Source: Haematobia irritans (taxonomy: Eukaryota > Arthropoda > Insecta > Diptera > Muscidae). From it: a DNA stretch of 64,000 nucleotides. A model generated the notes under the pieces. It worked only from the letters and a program-made list of their open reading frames with translations. It was not told the origin of the DNA and did no database searches. Shown here in pieces: positions 23,499-35,618 of the stretch (its first letter is position 1; each line of letters begins with the position of its first letter). The stretch lies in the NCBI RefSeq assembly GCF_050003625.1, contig NC_134397.1, positions 272,546,070-272,610,069 on the forward strand, in the 5' to 3' direction. The translations under genes and the position numbers were made by a program.

Positions 23499-23620
23499 CA
23501 AGTAAGTAAAGTCTAAAGTCGGGCGGGGCCGACTATATTATACCATTCAAAACACTGTTGATCAACATTTTTAATTGCAATATAAATACATGTATTTAAC
23601 AACAAAATCGACTAACGAAA
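23499..23620 (-). mobile_element. DINE-C B-end fragment
   Basis: Reverse complement of the DINE-C terminus: ACAAGTAAGTAAAGTCTAAA, then GTCGGGCGGGGCCGAC (an imperfect hairpin). It directly adjoins the next DINE-A. Confidence 0.75.
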
Positions 23621-23635
23621 CACCATGTTAGTAAA

Positions 23636-25876
23636 AACAATTTTATACAGCAGTAAGTTCGGACGGGTCGAATCTTAAATACCCACCACCATGTATCAAA
23701 TATAATAGTTTACTTTGAAAACTCTTCGTCGTAGTGGGTTACTTGATAATATATAACATTTTAGGGGATTTGATGACAAATCTTCTTCCAAGCAAATCAG
23801 TGCAACCAGTATGCTTCCCGAAGAAAAAATTTAAAGATTCTACCTATGAAGACTAGATCAGATTCTGGATTTATGAGAACCAATTTTGCTTGAGTTTTAG
23901 ATAAATCATAAACATATCGTGTATATGATGAAATAACGCCTTGATGTGAAATCTTAAATCTGTAGATTTTTTCCGCCATTATTTAAATGAAAACGATGAG
24001 TAAAATCTGGAAATTTTACTTTCAGTTCCAAGCAATTTTCATAGTCAGTGCGCCTGCTATACCCTGAAAGAAGTATTTTCTTCTCTGAGGAACGAAATTT
24101 TAGACAATCAAAGTTTTCTTTTGACACAAATTTTAGAGACAATCGTTGAATAGCTTATCAAAAATTCCGATTAGTTTGCTCTAAACGAAAATACTTTATA
24201 CGAAAGGGGAATTTTGTTTGTCTAAAACTTCATTCCGGGGGAAAATATTTTTTCTTTGTGTGTACCCTCAAGAAGTTAAATCGGTCTATACTGATGCCTT
24301 GCCAAATGGACCGGTAAAAATAAATACGATACAGATTTTTTAGGGTCTAAAATTCCAGTATATTTACATTTTTGTGCAAATCGGATAAAAACTACGGTTT
24401 CTAGAAGCCCAAGGAGTTAAATCTGGAGATTGGTCTATGTGGAGGCTAGTAAAACATGGGTCGACGCACACCATATTCGGCTGACCTATTTGTGGTCAGC
24501 CGGATTCCAGAAGTCCTAGAAATAAATTCGGGAGTTAGGTCTATATGGTGGCTATACCAAAACATGGACCGATACGGACCATTTTCGACACACCTCTTTA
24601 TGGTTCTAAGATATGTATATATTTCTAATTTCTGGCAAATTGGATAAAAACTACGGATTCTAGAAACCCAAGAAATAAAGTCGGGATATCGGTCTATATG
24701 GTGGCTATACCAAAATATGGGCCAATAGACACCATTTGCCATAAAATACCTCTAGATTTTCAATTTTAAGCAAATAGGCTAGAAAATATAGTCCCTAGAC
24801 GCCCAAGAAGTACAATCGAGAGATCGGTCTATATGGAGCTTATACCAAAAAATGAACCGATACACCTCAATTTCGGCACATATATTTGGGGTACCAAAAC
24901 ACCTCTAGATTTCCAATTTCAGGCAAATCGGATAGAAAATACAGTTGCTAGAAGCCCAAGAAGCAAAATAGGGAGATCGGTCTCTATGGGGGCTATACCA
25001 AACCATGGACCTATACGGACCATTTTCGACACACCTCTTTATGGTCCCAAAATACCTCTAAATTTCCAACTTCAGGCAAATCGGATAATAAATACAGTTT
25101 CTACACGCCCAAGAATCAAAATCGGGAGATCGGTCTCTATGGGGGCTATACCAAACCATGGACTTATACGGACCATTTTCGACACACCTCTTTATGGTTC
25201 CAAAATACCTTTAAATTTCCAATTTCAGGCAAATCGGGTAGTAAATACAGTTTCTAGAAACCCAAGAAGCAAAATATGGAGATCGGTCTATATGGGGGCT
25301 ATACCAAAACATGAACCAATACGGACCATTTTCGGCACACCTCTTTACGGTCCTAAAATACCTCTAGATTTTCAATTTCAGGCAAATCGGATAGAAAATA
25401 CAGTTTCTAGACGCCCAAGAAGCAAAATCGGGAGACTGGTCTCTATGGGGGCTATACCAAAACATGGACCGATGGGCACCATTTTCGGTACACCTTTTTA
25501 TGGTCCTCAAATACCTCTAGATTTTCAATTTCAGGCAAATTTGATGAAAACTACGGTTTTTATAAGCCCAAGACCCCAAATCGGGAAATCGGTTTATATG
25601 GGGACTATATCAAAACTTGGACCGATATAGCCAATCTTCGAACTTGACCTGCCTGCAAACAGAAAACGAATCTGTGCCGAATTTCAGAGCGATAGCGCCA
25701 ATTTTGAAGGCTGTAGCGTGATTACAACAGACAGACAGACGGACACGCTTAGAATTTCTCCCTGATCAAGAATATATATACTTTATATTGTCGGAAATCG
25801 ATATTTCGATGTGTTGCAAACGGAATAACAAACTTATTATACACCCGTCACCATTCTATGGTGGTGGGTATAAAAA
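23636..25876 (+). mobile_element. DINE-A element with long 153-bp array
   Basis: B-end with TACAGCAGTAAGTTCGG and CCACCACCATG. Units of 153 bp are clearest at 24971, 25124, 25277, 25430 and 25583 (start of GGGAGATCGG). It then has the ACAGACAGACAGACGGACA tract, AAGAATATATATACTTTATA and the A-end fold at 25838-25876. The 265-codon frame at 24833-25630 is array read-through with repeated MGAIPNHGPIRTIFDTPLYG and is not a gene. Confidence 0.85.
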
Positions 25877-25935
25877 GACTACTCCCGCTCTGTCAATACA
25901 ATTTCATGAAATTCGTCAAGTATTGTTACGGAAAC

Positions 25936-26466
25936 TGCACTGAAAAAAAATAAAGATGAAACAATGAAATTTTAACTAAAATAAAGTTCACAACATTTGT
26001 TTCAAAATTTTTTTTTTTATTAAATTTAGGTCATAAATTTTGGAAATGTGCGTCCCTCAGTTAAAGTGGTATATCTTTGAGTAAATTAAAGAAACACATT
26101 TTTGATTTAGAGAAATCGTCCTTAGATTAACTGTAAATTTTAAATATTTAGGCTAAGACTTATTTTGAGAATTTAGCATATTCGGTTTAATTTTTATTGG
26201 AATTAAGAAAACATTATTTACTTTAAATTATCCGTTATAATTTGAAATTTTAAACTGGCATTTGTTTGTACGTGAATAGCTTTATTAATATACCGCGAAA
26301 ACAGAATGAAAATTATATAAATGAGTTCTGTATCCTATTTTTTTTAATTTTATTGATCCTAGATTTAAAGGTATTGATTCCGAACATCTTTTGCTATGAA
26401 TCAATGCCAAAATACTTAAATGAAGGTCAAAATCTCTGGGTCCCAGTAAAGTTTTTTTTTGAGTGT
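25936..26466 (+). mobile_element. MITE-B, most complete copy
   Basis: Ends GCACTGAAAAAAAATAAAG and GTTTTTTTTTGAGTGTA. The body shares GCGTCCCTCAGTTAAAG and TAGGCTAAGACTTATTTTGA with the copies at 16079 and 46155. No coding frame. Confidence 0.7.
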
Positions 26467-26479
26467 ACTGATGCTGTGC

Positions 26480-27078
26480 GCCAACTGATATTGCAAATCG
26501 TCATGTGATCGATGGTGAGATTTAGACAACCTTAGGCATTAGTGGGACCATCCTGCATTCAATATTGCGTAAACATTTATCCGTTAACAAAATGTTCGCG
26601 TTGGATTCCATACAATTTGTCAATCGCTCGAGTCGATTGGTCGAAGGTTAGCTTAGGTTAGGTGGCAGCTCGATGTATCAGGCTCACATTGGTGAACTTC
26701 TCTCTTATCACTGAGTGCTGCCTGATTCCATGTTAAGCTCAATGACAAGGGACCTCCTTTTTATAGTCGAGTCCGAACGGCATTCCACATTGCAGTGAAA
26801 CCACTTAGAGAAGCTTTGAAACCCTCAGAAATGTCACCAGTATTACTGAGGTGGGATAATCCACCGCTGGAAAACTTTTTTGATGTTCGGTCGAAGCTGG
26901 AATCGAACCCACGACCTTGTGTATGCATGGCGGGCATTCTAACCATTGCACCACGGTGGCTCCGATTGGTCGAAAGAAATGCTCCGTTGCTTTGAAACAC
27001 GGATGTGACCCAGAAATCAAACAGCAGTCGACTGAATTGGTCTTTCAAGATGAGCCATATCCAACAACATTTGAAAAA
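26480..27078 (+). pseudogene. old mariner fragment of a second lineage, holding a SINE
   Basis: Transposase remnants in shifting frames: TILHSILRKHLSVNK, then CSRWIPYNLSIARVDWSKEM, then after a shift EIKQQSTELVFQDEPYPT. These match the order in mariner transposases of the type with WIPHNLT, RVDWCKEML and KQQS..WVFQDEPNPTK blocks, not the Himar1-type copies nearby. The frame across ARVDWSKEML is continuous only when the SINE and one target copy are removed. Catalytic residues fall in deleted sequence. Confidence 0.75.
26646..26962 (-). mobile_element. tRNA-derived SINE, full length, with 12-bp target duplication
   Basis: The minus strand begins GAGCCACCGTGGTGCAATGG with a Pol III A box TGGTGCAATGG (complement of 26943-26953) and a B box GGTTCGATTCC (complement of 26899-26909), in the order and spacing of a tRNA gene. 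A non-tRNA body and a tail of AACCTAACCTAAGCTAACC follow. Exact flanking repeats CGATTGGTCGAA occur at 26634-26645 and 26963-26974. About 317 bp. Transcription by RNA polymerase III from the internal promoter is expected from known SINE biology. It carries no gene. Confidence 0.92.
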
Positions 27079-27432
27079 AGAAAAAGTATCACCAAAACTT
27101 TTTCAATTAAAATTTTAATTGAATTGTAAGCAATATTCAATTAATAATTTAATTGGTTTAACAATTTTTTTAATTGAAACAAGAATCAATTATAAAAAAA
27201 AAACTATTATAAATTAATTGAATCATTTAATTTTTTAATTGGAACAATTGAAAACATCTTCCAGTCCAATAAGCTCGAATAAATGTTGTAATAATTTCTA
27301 GTTTAAATGTTTTGGACATTGAACCAGCCTGCATTGATATCAGGCTAACATAAAAATAGAAAACATTTCAATTAAGACTTTATTGCATCAATATCGTGAT
27401 TGAAGACACAAAATATCTTTTTCTGTGTGTTT
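27079..27432. mobile_element. MITE-C copy, left end lost
   Basis: AATTAATTTTTTAATTG-type motifs and a right end CTTTTTCTGTGTG. The left side merges into the mariner fragment without a clear inverted repeat. Confidence 0.55.
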
Positions 27433-27525
27433 TTTGCTGTGTAGGTCTAAGCAAAAAATATTTCCCTGAGTACAAAAACAGGCTTTAAATCGAAGATATA
27501 AAATCGTAAAACTAAGACTAAGTCC

Positions 27526-27540
27526 GAGTCACCGTGGTGC
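27526..27540 (+). repeat. stray SINE head abutting a mariner
   Basis: GAGTCACCGTGGTGC, identical to the first 15 bases of the SINE at 28375. It is joined directly to the truncated mariner at 27541. Confidence 0.75.
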
Positions 27541-28372
27541 CTTAAAGATATCAAAGGAACGTGTTGGTCATATCATTCATCAATATTTGGATATGCGGAA
27601 GCTCTGTGCAAAATGGGTGCTGCGCGAGCTGACATTTGACCAAAAACAACAATGTGTTGATGATTCTGAGCGGTGTTTGCAGCTGTTAACTCGTGATACA
27701 CCCGAGTTGTTCCATCGATATGTAACAATGGATGAAACATGGCTCCATCACTACACTCCTGAGTCCAATCGACAGTCGGCTGAGTGGACAGCGACCGGTG
27801 AACCGTCTCCGAAGCGTGGAACGACTCCAAAGTCCGCTGGCAAAGTAATGGCCTCTGTTTTTTGACATGCGCATGGAATAATTTTTATCGATTATCTTGA
27901 GAAGGGAAAAACCATCAACAGTGACTATTATATAGCGTTATTGTAGCGTTTGAAGGTCGAAATCGCGGCAAAACGGCCCCATATGAAGAAGAAAAAAGTG
28001 TTGTTCCACCAAGACAACGCACCGTGCCACAAGTCATTGAGAACGATGGCAAAAATTCATGAATTGGGCTTCGAATTGCTTCCCCACCCACCGTATTCTC
28101 CAGATCTGGCCCCCAGCGACTTTTTCTTGTTCTCAGACCTCAAAATGATGCTCGCAGGGAAAAATTTGGCTACAATGAAGAGGTGATCGCCGAAACTGAG
28201 GCCTATTTTGAGGCAAAACCGAAGGAGTACTACCAAAATGGTATCAAAAAATTGGAAGGTCGTTATGATCGTTGTATCGCTCTTGAAGGGAACTATGTTG
28301 AATAATAAAAACTAATTTTGACAAAAAAATGTGTTTTTCTTTGTTAGACCGGAGACTTATCAGCCAACCTGT
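27541..28372 (+). pseudogene. irritans-subfamily (Himar1-type) mariner, 5'-truncated, dead
   Basis: Begins at ALKISKERVGHI and keeps MDETWLHHY (about 27730), HQDNAPCHK (about 28010) and SPDLAPSDFF (about 28105), so the D,D34D residues and their usual context are all present with the correct 34-residue gap. Breaks: TGG to TGA at about 27863 (stop after SVF), GAG to TAG near 27945 in the ALLER codons, and a missing A near 28160. The right inverted end ACTTATCAGCCAACCTGT is complete. Point damage is light, so inactivation looks recent relative to the mariner at 26480. Confidence 0.93.
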
Positions 28373-28374
28373 CA

Positions 28375-28700
28375 GAGTCACCGTGGTGCTATGGTTGGCA
28401 TTGCCGGTTTTGCATAGTGTGTTCAATCCCAGCTTCGACCGAACACCACAAAACTTTTTCAGCGGTAGATTATTCCTTCTTAGTAGTGCTGGTGACATTT
28501 CCGATTGTTTCTAAGCTTCTCTAAGTGGTTTCACTGCAATGTGAAACGCCATTCGGACTCGGTCTTGAAAAAGAAGACTCTTGCCATTGAGCTCAACATT
28601 GAATCGATAATACCACAGTGCTGAACGAGGGAAGTTAAGCACTGTGGTATTACAATGAAATGAATAGTTAATTGAGCCTGAGATATCAGGTTACCACTAT
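28375..28700 (+). mobile_element. SINE copy, diverged, with internal hairpin
   Basis: Same family as 26646-26962: head GAGTCACCGTGGTGC, decayed B-box region TTCAATCCCAGC, body TGGTGACATTTCCGATTG and GTGGTTTCACTGCAATGTG, tail ATCTAACCTATCC. The A box is mutated (TGGTGCTATGG). Bases 28609-28622 and 28638-28651 are perfect 14-bp inverted arms not present in the other copy. Confidence 0.85.
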
Positions 28701-29767
28701 ATCTAACCTATCCTAAATCTTAGCCTAAATTTGAAGCCTTTTTATCGCAACTCGACAGAGTCAACATATCAGTTCACTTAAATATTATTCCCTTCAACCA
28801 AAAATGTTTTTCTTTACTTTAAGAAAAAATTATCTTAATTCAAAAACACATGACTTTAACGAAGAAATGCAAATTTCAAGTGTCCCAAACTCAAAGATGT
28901 TAATAAATTTGTCAGTGTGGTGGTGTGTATAAAAACATTTTTTTTTTTAAATTTCTCAAATTAAAAAAATTAGACAATTGTAATCCGTACACTGGAATCC
29001 TTAAAAAAAAACTAATATCTCTTCTTTTGGACTCTTTTTATCACACAAGCAATGTAGTTTTCGTTACAAATTTTGTGGAAATTGTTTATCCACCTCTAAT
29101 GGATGCAGCAAAGGCAATGGAATCCCATATCCCGTAATTCTTCTCAACAAATAAACCCAATTCACTGAGAGGCATTTTTTTCGCGAACTACATGCATTTG
29201 CTGAACTGAAATGAAAACCACAAAGTTGGCGTAGTGTGGTAAGTAAAGTTAGCTGTAGTATTGGTGAGATACATGCACAAATGATGATCGACTGTAAAAA
29301 GTGTGTGAAATTTAATAGAGGGCTAGATGCTGATGATGGAGAAACGAAGGCAGGGAGAAAATGAGCAGAAAAAAGAAAGTGAAGTGAAAAAGTGCCAGTC
29401 ATCCATTTCAATAAGAGAAGAACTGTAACATAAAAAGTGAAAAAATGCTCTCTCCCAAAACAATACAATCACCTCACAACCACTTAAGCATATATGCATC
29501 CATGTATAGGACCATAGATAAATATTTCCAGTAAGCCAAAGTGAAGTCAAGTTGAGTTAACTTCAAGATATGCATTCTTTTTTTTTTCTCCACATTACAG
29601 TAAACCACCGCTGCCACCAGCAACGGCATAAAAACCCAATGTATAAACTCTCCATTACGTAAATACGCACACACACACATGCAAATACTCGAAGAGATAA
29701 AGAAGACCACACACCATGGTAAAAACTGCATCACAGAAAGTATCTGCCCGCAACTCCATGTGACGAT
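28701..29767. other. unassigned stretch
   Basis: Low-complexity T and A runs near 28930-29000, then about 650 bp of ordinary unique-looking sequence. No exon recognised. The 134- and 99-codon minus frames here show no protein motif. Confidence 0.45.
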
Positions 29768-31954
29768 AAACAAGTATATAAAGCAGTAAATTCGGCCGGG
29801 CCGAATTTTAAATACCCACCACCATGAATCAAGTATAATAGTTTACTATGAAAACTCTTCGTCGTAGTGGGTTACTTGATAATATATTGAATTGTAGGGG
29901 GTTTGATGACAAATCTTCTCCCAAACGAGCCAGCTCCCGAAGACAAACTTTAAAGATTCTACCTATGAAGACCAGATAAGATTCTGGATTTATGAGAACC
30001 AATTTTGTTAGAGTTTTAGAGAAAATATAAACATATCGTATATATGTTGAAATTACGCCTTGATTTAAAATCTTAAATCTGTAGATTTTTCCGCATTTAT
30101 TTAAATACGATGAGTAAAATCTGGAACTTTTACTTTCAGTTTGAAGCAATTTTCATGATCAGTGCGCCTGCTATACCCTGAAAGAAGTGTATTCTTTTTT
30201 GAGAAACGTAATTTTAGACAAGCAAAGTTTTCTTTTGACACAAATTTGACACACTTTATAAGAAAAAGAAATTTCGTTTGTGTAAAATGTTATTGTAGAT
30301 TACTAATTTCCAGCAAATCGGATAAAAACTACGGATTCTAGAAGCCCAAGAATTAAAGCAGGGAGATCGGTGTATATGGGGGCTATACCAAAACATGGAC
30401 CGATAGACACCATTTGCTACTCACATATTTGTGATCTTAAAATATTTCCAGATTTTCAATTTCAAACAAATCGGTCAGAAAATATAGTCTCTAGACGCCC
30501 AAGAAGTAAAAATCGAGAGATCAGTCTATATGGGGGTTATACCAAAATATGGACCGATATACCTCAATTTCGGTACTCTTATTTGTGGTCTAAAAATACC
30601 TCTAGATTTCGAATTTCAGGCAAATCATGTAATAAATACCGTTTATTGTAGCTCAAGACTTTCAGGCAAAGCGGATGGTAAATATAGTTTCTAGAAGCCC
30701 AAGACGCAATATGGGAGATCGGTCTATATGGGGGCTATACCAAAATATGGACCGATGGGCACCATTTTCGGCACACCTTTTTATGGTCCCAAAAGAACTC
30801 TAGATTTTCAATTTCAGGAAAATCGGATAGAAAATATAGTTTCTAGAAGCCCAAGAAGCAAAATCGGGAAATCAGTCTCTATGGGGGCTATATCAAAACA
30901 TGGACCGATGAGCACCATTTTCGGCACACCTTTTTATGGTCCTCAAATACCTCTATATTTCCAATTTCAGGCAAATTGGATAAAAACTACGGTTTTTATA
31001 GGCCCAAGACTCCAAATCGGCAGGTTGGTTTATATGGGGGCTATATCAAAACATGGACCGATGCGGTCCATTTTCGACACACCTCTTTATGGTCCCAAAA
31101 TACCTTTAGATTTTCAATTTCATACAAATCGTATAGAAAATACTGTTTCTAGACGCCCAAGAATAAAAATCGGGAGATCGGTCTATATGGGGGCTATACT
31201 AAAACATGGACCGATATGGACCATTTTCGACACACCTCTTTATAGTCCCACAATACCTCTAGATTTCCAATTTCAGGCAAATCGGATGGTAAATATAATT
31301 TCTAGACGCCCAGGAAGCAAAATCGGGAGATCGGTCTATATGGGGGCTATATCAAAACATGGACCGATACGAACGATTTTCGACACACCTCCTTATGGTC
31401 CCAAAATACCTCTAGATTTTCAATTTCAGACAAATCGGATAGAAAATACTGTTTCTAGACGCCTAAGAAGCAAAATCGGGAGATCGGTCTATATGGGGGC
31501 TATACTAAAACATTGACCGATACGGACCATTTTCGACACCCCTCTTTATGGTCCCAAAATACCTCTAGATTTCCAATTTCAAGCAAATCTGATTAAAACT
31601 ACGGTTTTTATAGGCCCAAGACCCCAAATCGGGAGGTCGGTTTATATGGGGACTATATCAAAACTTGGACCGATATAGCCCATCTTCGAACTTGACCTGC
31701 CTGCAAACAAAAAACTAATCTGTGCCAAATTTCGGGACGATAGCGCCATTATTGAAGGCTGTAGCGTGATTACAACAGACAGACAGACAGACAGACAGAC
31801 GGACAGACGGACATGCTTATATCGTCTTAAAATTTCTCCCTGATCAAGAATATATATACTTTATATAGTCGGAAATCGATATTTCGATGTGTTACAAACG
31901 GAATGACAAACTTATTATACCCCCGTCACCATTCTATGGTGGTGGGTATAAAAA
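29768..31954 (+). mobile_element. DINE-A element with long 153-bp array
   Basis: B-end ACAAGTATATAAAGCAGTAA with the perfect hairpin TTCGGCCGGGCCGAA at about 29791-29805, a long array to about 31680, ACAGACAGACAGACAGACGG tract, ATATATACTTTATATAGTCG and the folding A-end TATACCCCCGTCACCATTCT to 31954. The array frame 30728-31516 (262 codons) is not a gene. Confidence 0.87.
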
Positions 31955-32577
31955 TACTGACTTTAGTTCATTTTGTGCTTGTGGTTGGTGGGAGTGAAAA
32001 AGCCAGCGTACCACCACGACCACCACCACCACCAGAATTCAAGCAATGTAAGTTAGCATCTCAACATTCAAAATGATTCTCACGTTTAACGCCTCACAGC
32101 GTAATATTTCAACGTAGATGTATGCCAGTGCACACAAATGTTCGAGTGTGTATGTGTGTGTTTACATGCATGCATCTGAAATGCGTTTCAAGGAATAGAG
32201 AAAGGATTCTTATGTAAAATACAACTAAGGGAACAATAAAAATTTTTAAATTTCGTGTATGTAAAACAAAATGGAAAGTATTTGCTTGCCACATGGTAAC
32301 AAAATGCAGGGAAACTAAACCAAAATATATATATTGAAGAAGAAGAAAAAATCAATAGCTTTGAAAGTTGAGTTTTTTTTTACAGCAAACAAGCAAAGCT
32401 GAAGATAGATATGAGTGTTCTACTTTTGAGACCATTCCAATGTATTCATTGAATATTATTGCCCAATGATTTCTTCTTCTTAAAATTTGATCACAAGTCT
32501 TTTCAGGCGCTGTGCTCCAAGATCGAGGAGATTCTAAATTGGTTATCTTTATGTAAATTAAATTGGTTTATCCAACC
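31955..32577. other. unassigned stretch
   Basis: A short CCACCACGACCACCACCACC run near 32010 and a GT-rich patch near 32140-32170. No exon or element recognised. Confidence 0.45.
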
Positions 32578-32738
32578 TTAAGAAGTGATGAAAATTCAGT
32601 GCAGCGGCTGTTGAAATGGTGGACCACGGTCTTATGGCAAGCCAGTGTTAAATGCATCGCTTCTGCGCCAATTTTGCACCACATCCGGATCAAAAAAGAA
32701 CATTTTCATTACATTTTGGCGGTGCTTGTTTGCTGGGT
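32578..32738. repeat. second copy of the CTGGG-ended repeat
   Basis: Matches 20296-20463 throughout (CAGCGGCTGTTGAAATGGTG, CACCACATCCGGATC, AAAAGAACATTTTCATTACA) and ends at TTTGCTGGG. Confidence 0.65.
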
Positions 32739-32740
32739 AC

Positions 32741-32840
32741 TTTCGTGGATGACAGTCTTTAGTAGAACGTTTTATGCAATCCATGGTGAAAGGTACATAC
32801 GATTCGACCTGTCCGAACTTTCGGCCACATATATTGTTTT
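32741..32840 (-). mobile_element. DINE-B B-end fragment
   Basis: Complement of the DINE-B terminus: GCAATCCATGGTGAAAGGTA, then a decayed TTCGGCC hairpin. Adjoins a DINE-C. Confidence 0.65.
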
Positions 32841-32849
32841 AATCATTTT

Positions 32850-33920
32850 TATACCCTGCGCCACACTGTGGAACAGGGTATTATAAGTTAGTGCATATGT
32901 TTGCACCCAGAAGGAGACGAAATAGAAATATGGTGTCTTTGGCAAAAATGCTCAGGGTGGGCTCCTGAGTCGATATAGCCATGTCCGTCTGTCCGTGAAT
33001 ACATTTTTGTAATCAAAGTCTAGGTCGCAGTTTTGGTCCAATCGACTTCAAATTTGGCACAAGCATGTGTTTTGGCTCAGAATAGATCCCTATTGATTTT
33101 GGAATAAATCGGTTCAAATTTAGATATTGCTCCCATATATATATATATTTGGACCGATATGGACTTATATGGCCCCAGAAGCCAGAGTTTTGCTCTAATT
33201 TGCTTAAAACTTTGCACAAGAAGAACAATTAGTACTATAGTCAAGCTTGCCAAATTTTATTGAAATCGGTTCAGATTTAGATATAGCTCCCATATATATC
33301 TTTCGCCCGATATGGACTAATACGGTCCCAGAAGCCAGAGTTTTACCCACATCTGCTTGAAATTTTGCACTAGGAGTACAATTAGTAGTGTAGTCAAGTG
33401 TGCCAAATTTTACTGAAATCGGTTCAGATTTAGATATAGCACCCATATATATCGTTCGCCCGATATACACTCATATGACCACAGTGCCCAATCTTTTACT
33501 CCGATTTAATTGAAATTTTGCACAGGGAGTAGAATCAGCATTATAGCTATGCGTGCCAAATTTGGTTGAAATCGGTTCAAATTTAGATATAGCTCCCATA
33601 TATAGCTTTCGCCCGATTTACACTCATATGACCACAGATACCAATTTTTAACTCCAATTTAGTTGAAATTTTGCACAGGGAGTAGAATTAGTAGCTATGC
33701 GTGCCAAATTTGGTTGAAATAGGTTCAGATTTAGATATAGCTCCCATATATATGTTTTTCTGATTTCGACAAAAATGGTCAAAATACCAACATTTTCCTT
33801 GTAAAATCGCCACTGCTTAGTCGAAAAGTTGTATAAATGTCTCTAATTTTCCTAAGGTTCTAATACATATATATCGAGCGATAAATCATAAATAAACTTT
33901 TGCGAAGTTTGTTTCCCATA
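32850..33920 (+). mobile_element. DINE-C element, B-end missing
   Basis: A-end TATACCCTGCGCCACACTGT with its GGAACAGGGTATTATA partner, short GTCCGTCTGTCC tract, about five 153-bp units, and a break at GCGAAGTTT where the next copy starts. Confidence 0.8.
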
Positions 33921-34551
33921 TTTATACCCTGCGCCACACTGTGGAACAGGGTATTATAAGTTAGTGCATATGTTTGTAACACCCAGAAAGAGACGAGATA
34001 GACACATGGTGTCTTTGGCAATAATGCTCAGGGTGGGTCCGTGAGTCGATATAACCATGTCCGTCTGTCCGTCCGTCCGTCTGTCTGTGAACACATTTTT
34101 GTGATCAATGTCTCGGTCGCAATTTAAGTCCAATCGCCTTCAAATTTGGCACATGTTCCTAATTTGGGTCAGAATAGAACCCTATTGATTTTGGAAGAAA
34201 TCGGTTCAGATTTAGACATAGCTCCCATATAAATCTTTCGCCCGATATGCACTAATATGGACCCAGCAGCCAGAGTTTTATACCGATTTGCTTGAAATTT
34301 TGTACCAACATAACACTAAGTCGTATAGTCAAGTGTGCAAAATTTGATTGAAATCGGTTCAGATTTAGATATAGCTCCCATATATATCTGTCGCCCGATA
34401 TGGACTTATATGGCAACAGAAGCCAGATTTTTGGCCGAATTTGGTTGAAATTTTGCACTAGGAGTACATTTAGTAGTATAGTCTAGTGTGCAAAATTTGA
34501 TTGAAATCGGTTCAGATTTTTCAATTTTTTTTAGACTTTCCTAACTTGTTT
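33921..34551 (+). mobile_element. DINE-C element with internal deletion
   Basis: A second A-end (TATACCCTGCGCCACACTGT) in tandem with the previous copy, GTCCGTCTGTCCGTCCGTCC tract, two units, then an abrupt jump to the last bases of the B-end (AGACTTTCCTAACTTGT); the hairpin itself is deleted. Confidence 0.75.
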
Positions 34552-35618
34552 CTTAAGAAATTTGTTAATGTTTTTTTTGTAAATTTTTTGTTCTAAAATT
34601 TGGGTTGCGTAATCTTTGATATTAAGCCAATATTTCTTCAAAACTAATTTTACATTCATATTTAAAGCATCGTTGGTCCAAGTGTATGAAGTTAAGGGGA
34701 GGTTAATGATTATGATAATGATAATTAATGATAATTAATGTCCTTTTTTTGTAGTCTATATAACGATATTAAAATTAAACTTGCCCAATTTTGACTTTTA
34801 TTAACTTTAGAATTAAAATTTACAGATGGGACCGATACGAAAATAGAGACCAATAAAAGCCATATTTGGAAGCCTCTCGATATATGGCTCCTCATCTTCG
34901 CGTCTTTGACAACTCTAGGAATAATATTTGTTGGATTCAATCACTATATAATTTATTTCAAGTAATGAAATTATTTCAACTACGAATTTGCTCGACAAAA
35001 AAAATTGGAAATGATATTCAAACATGTTTTTCTGGAGATGAACTGTTTTTTGCCAATAAATTCAAATTTTCTAAATTTTATAATGCATAAAACACAGCAA
35101 GGACAACAAAAAATAATAGAAATTTCCACAAAAATATTTGAAAAGTGCGCCGTTTCATTTCTCAGCAGACTCAGAATTTGGGATAAAATATTGGCTAGTG
35201 TTATTGAAAAAAGAAAACTGTTATTTTTGTAAATCTTTCCCAAATTTTTTTAATGAAATACAAAATACTGAAATAGCATCACATATGAAGAGCTTGGTTA
35301 CGTTTTTTTACCGGATGGTAATATCAAGGAATTATGCCTATTAAAAATTACATATAGGTCGAAAACCTATGTTGTTAGCACCTGTTTATTTTCATAATTA
35401 ATTATGATTGTAAATATATAAATAAATTAATTAATAAAAATTACATAATCAAATTAGATCTTTAATTGATTCAATTAACTTACTATGTACTTGAGTTTTG
35501 CCTTGATAAAAAATTCACGAAATTAATTGATGTAATTGAATATTAATTTAATATTATTGTGCACGTACTTTTAAGCTTCACTCTATAAATATTTTAAAGA
35601 TTTTTTTAATTGAATTGA
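34552..35618. other. unassigned AT-rich stretch
   Basis: AATTAATTA-type runs near 35390-35480. The region 34980-35240 stays open in more than one frame on both strands without any motif, consistent with base composition rather than a gene. Confidence 0.45.

Noticed and set aside
26888..26962. tRNA gene
   Set aside because: A and B boxes are present but the acceptor and anticodon stems do not form a tRNA, and the sequence continues into a SINE body with target duplications.
34980..35243. Overlapping open frames on both strands
   Set aside because: Neither shows motifs, and openness on both strands suggests chance composition.
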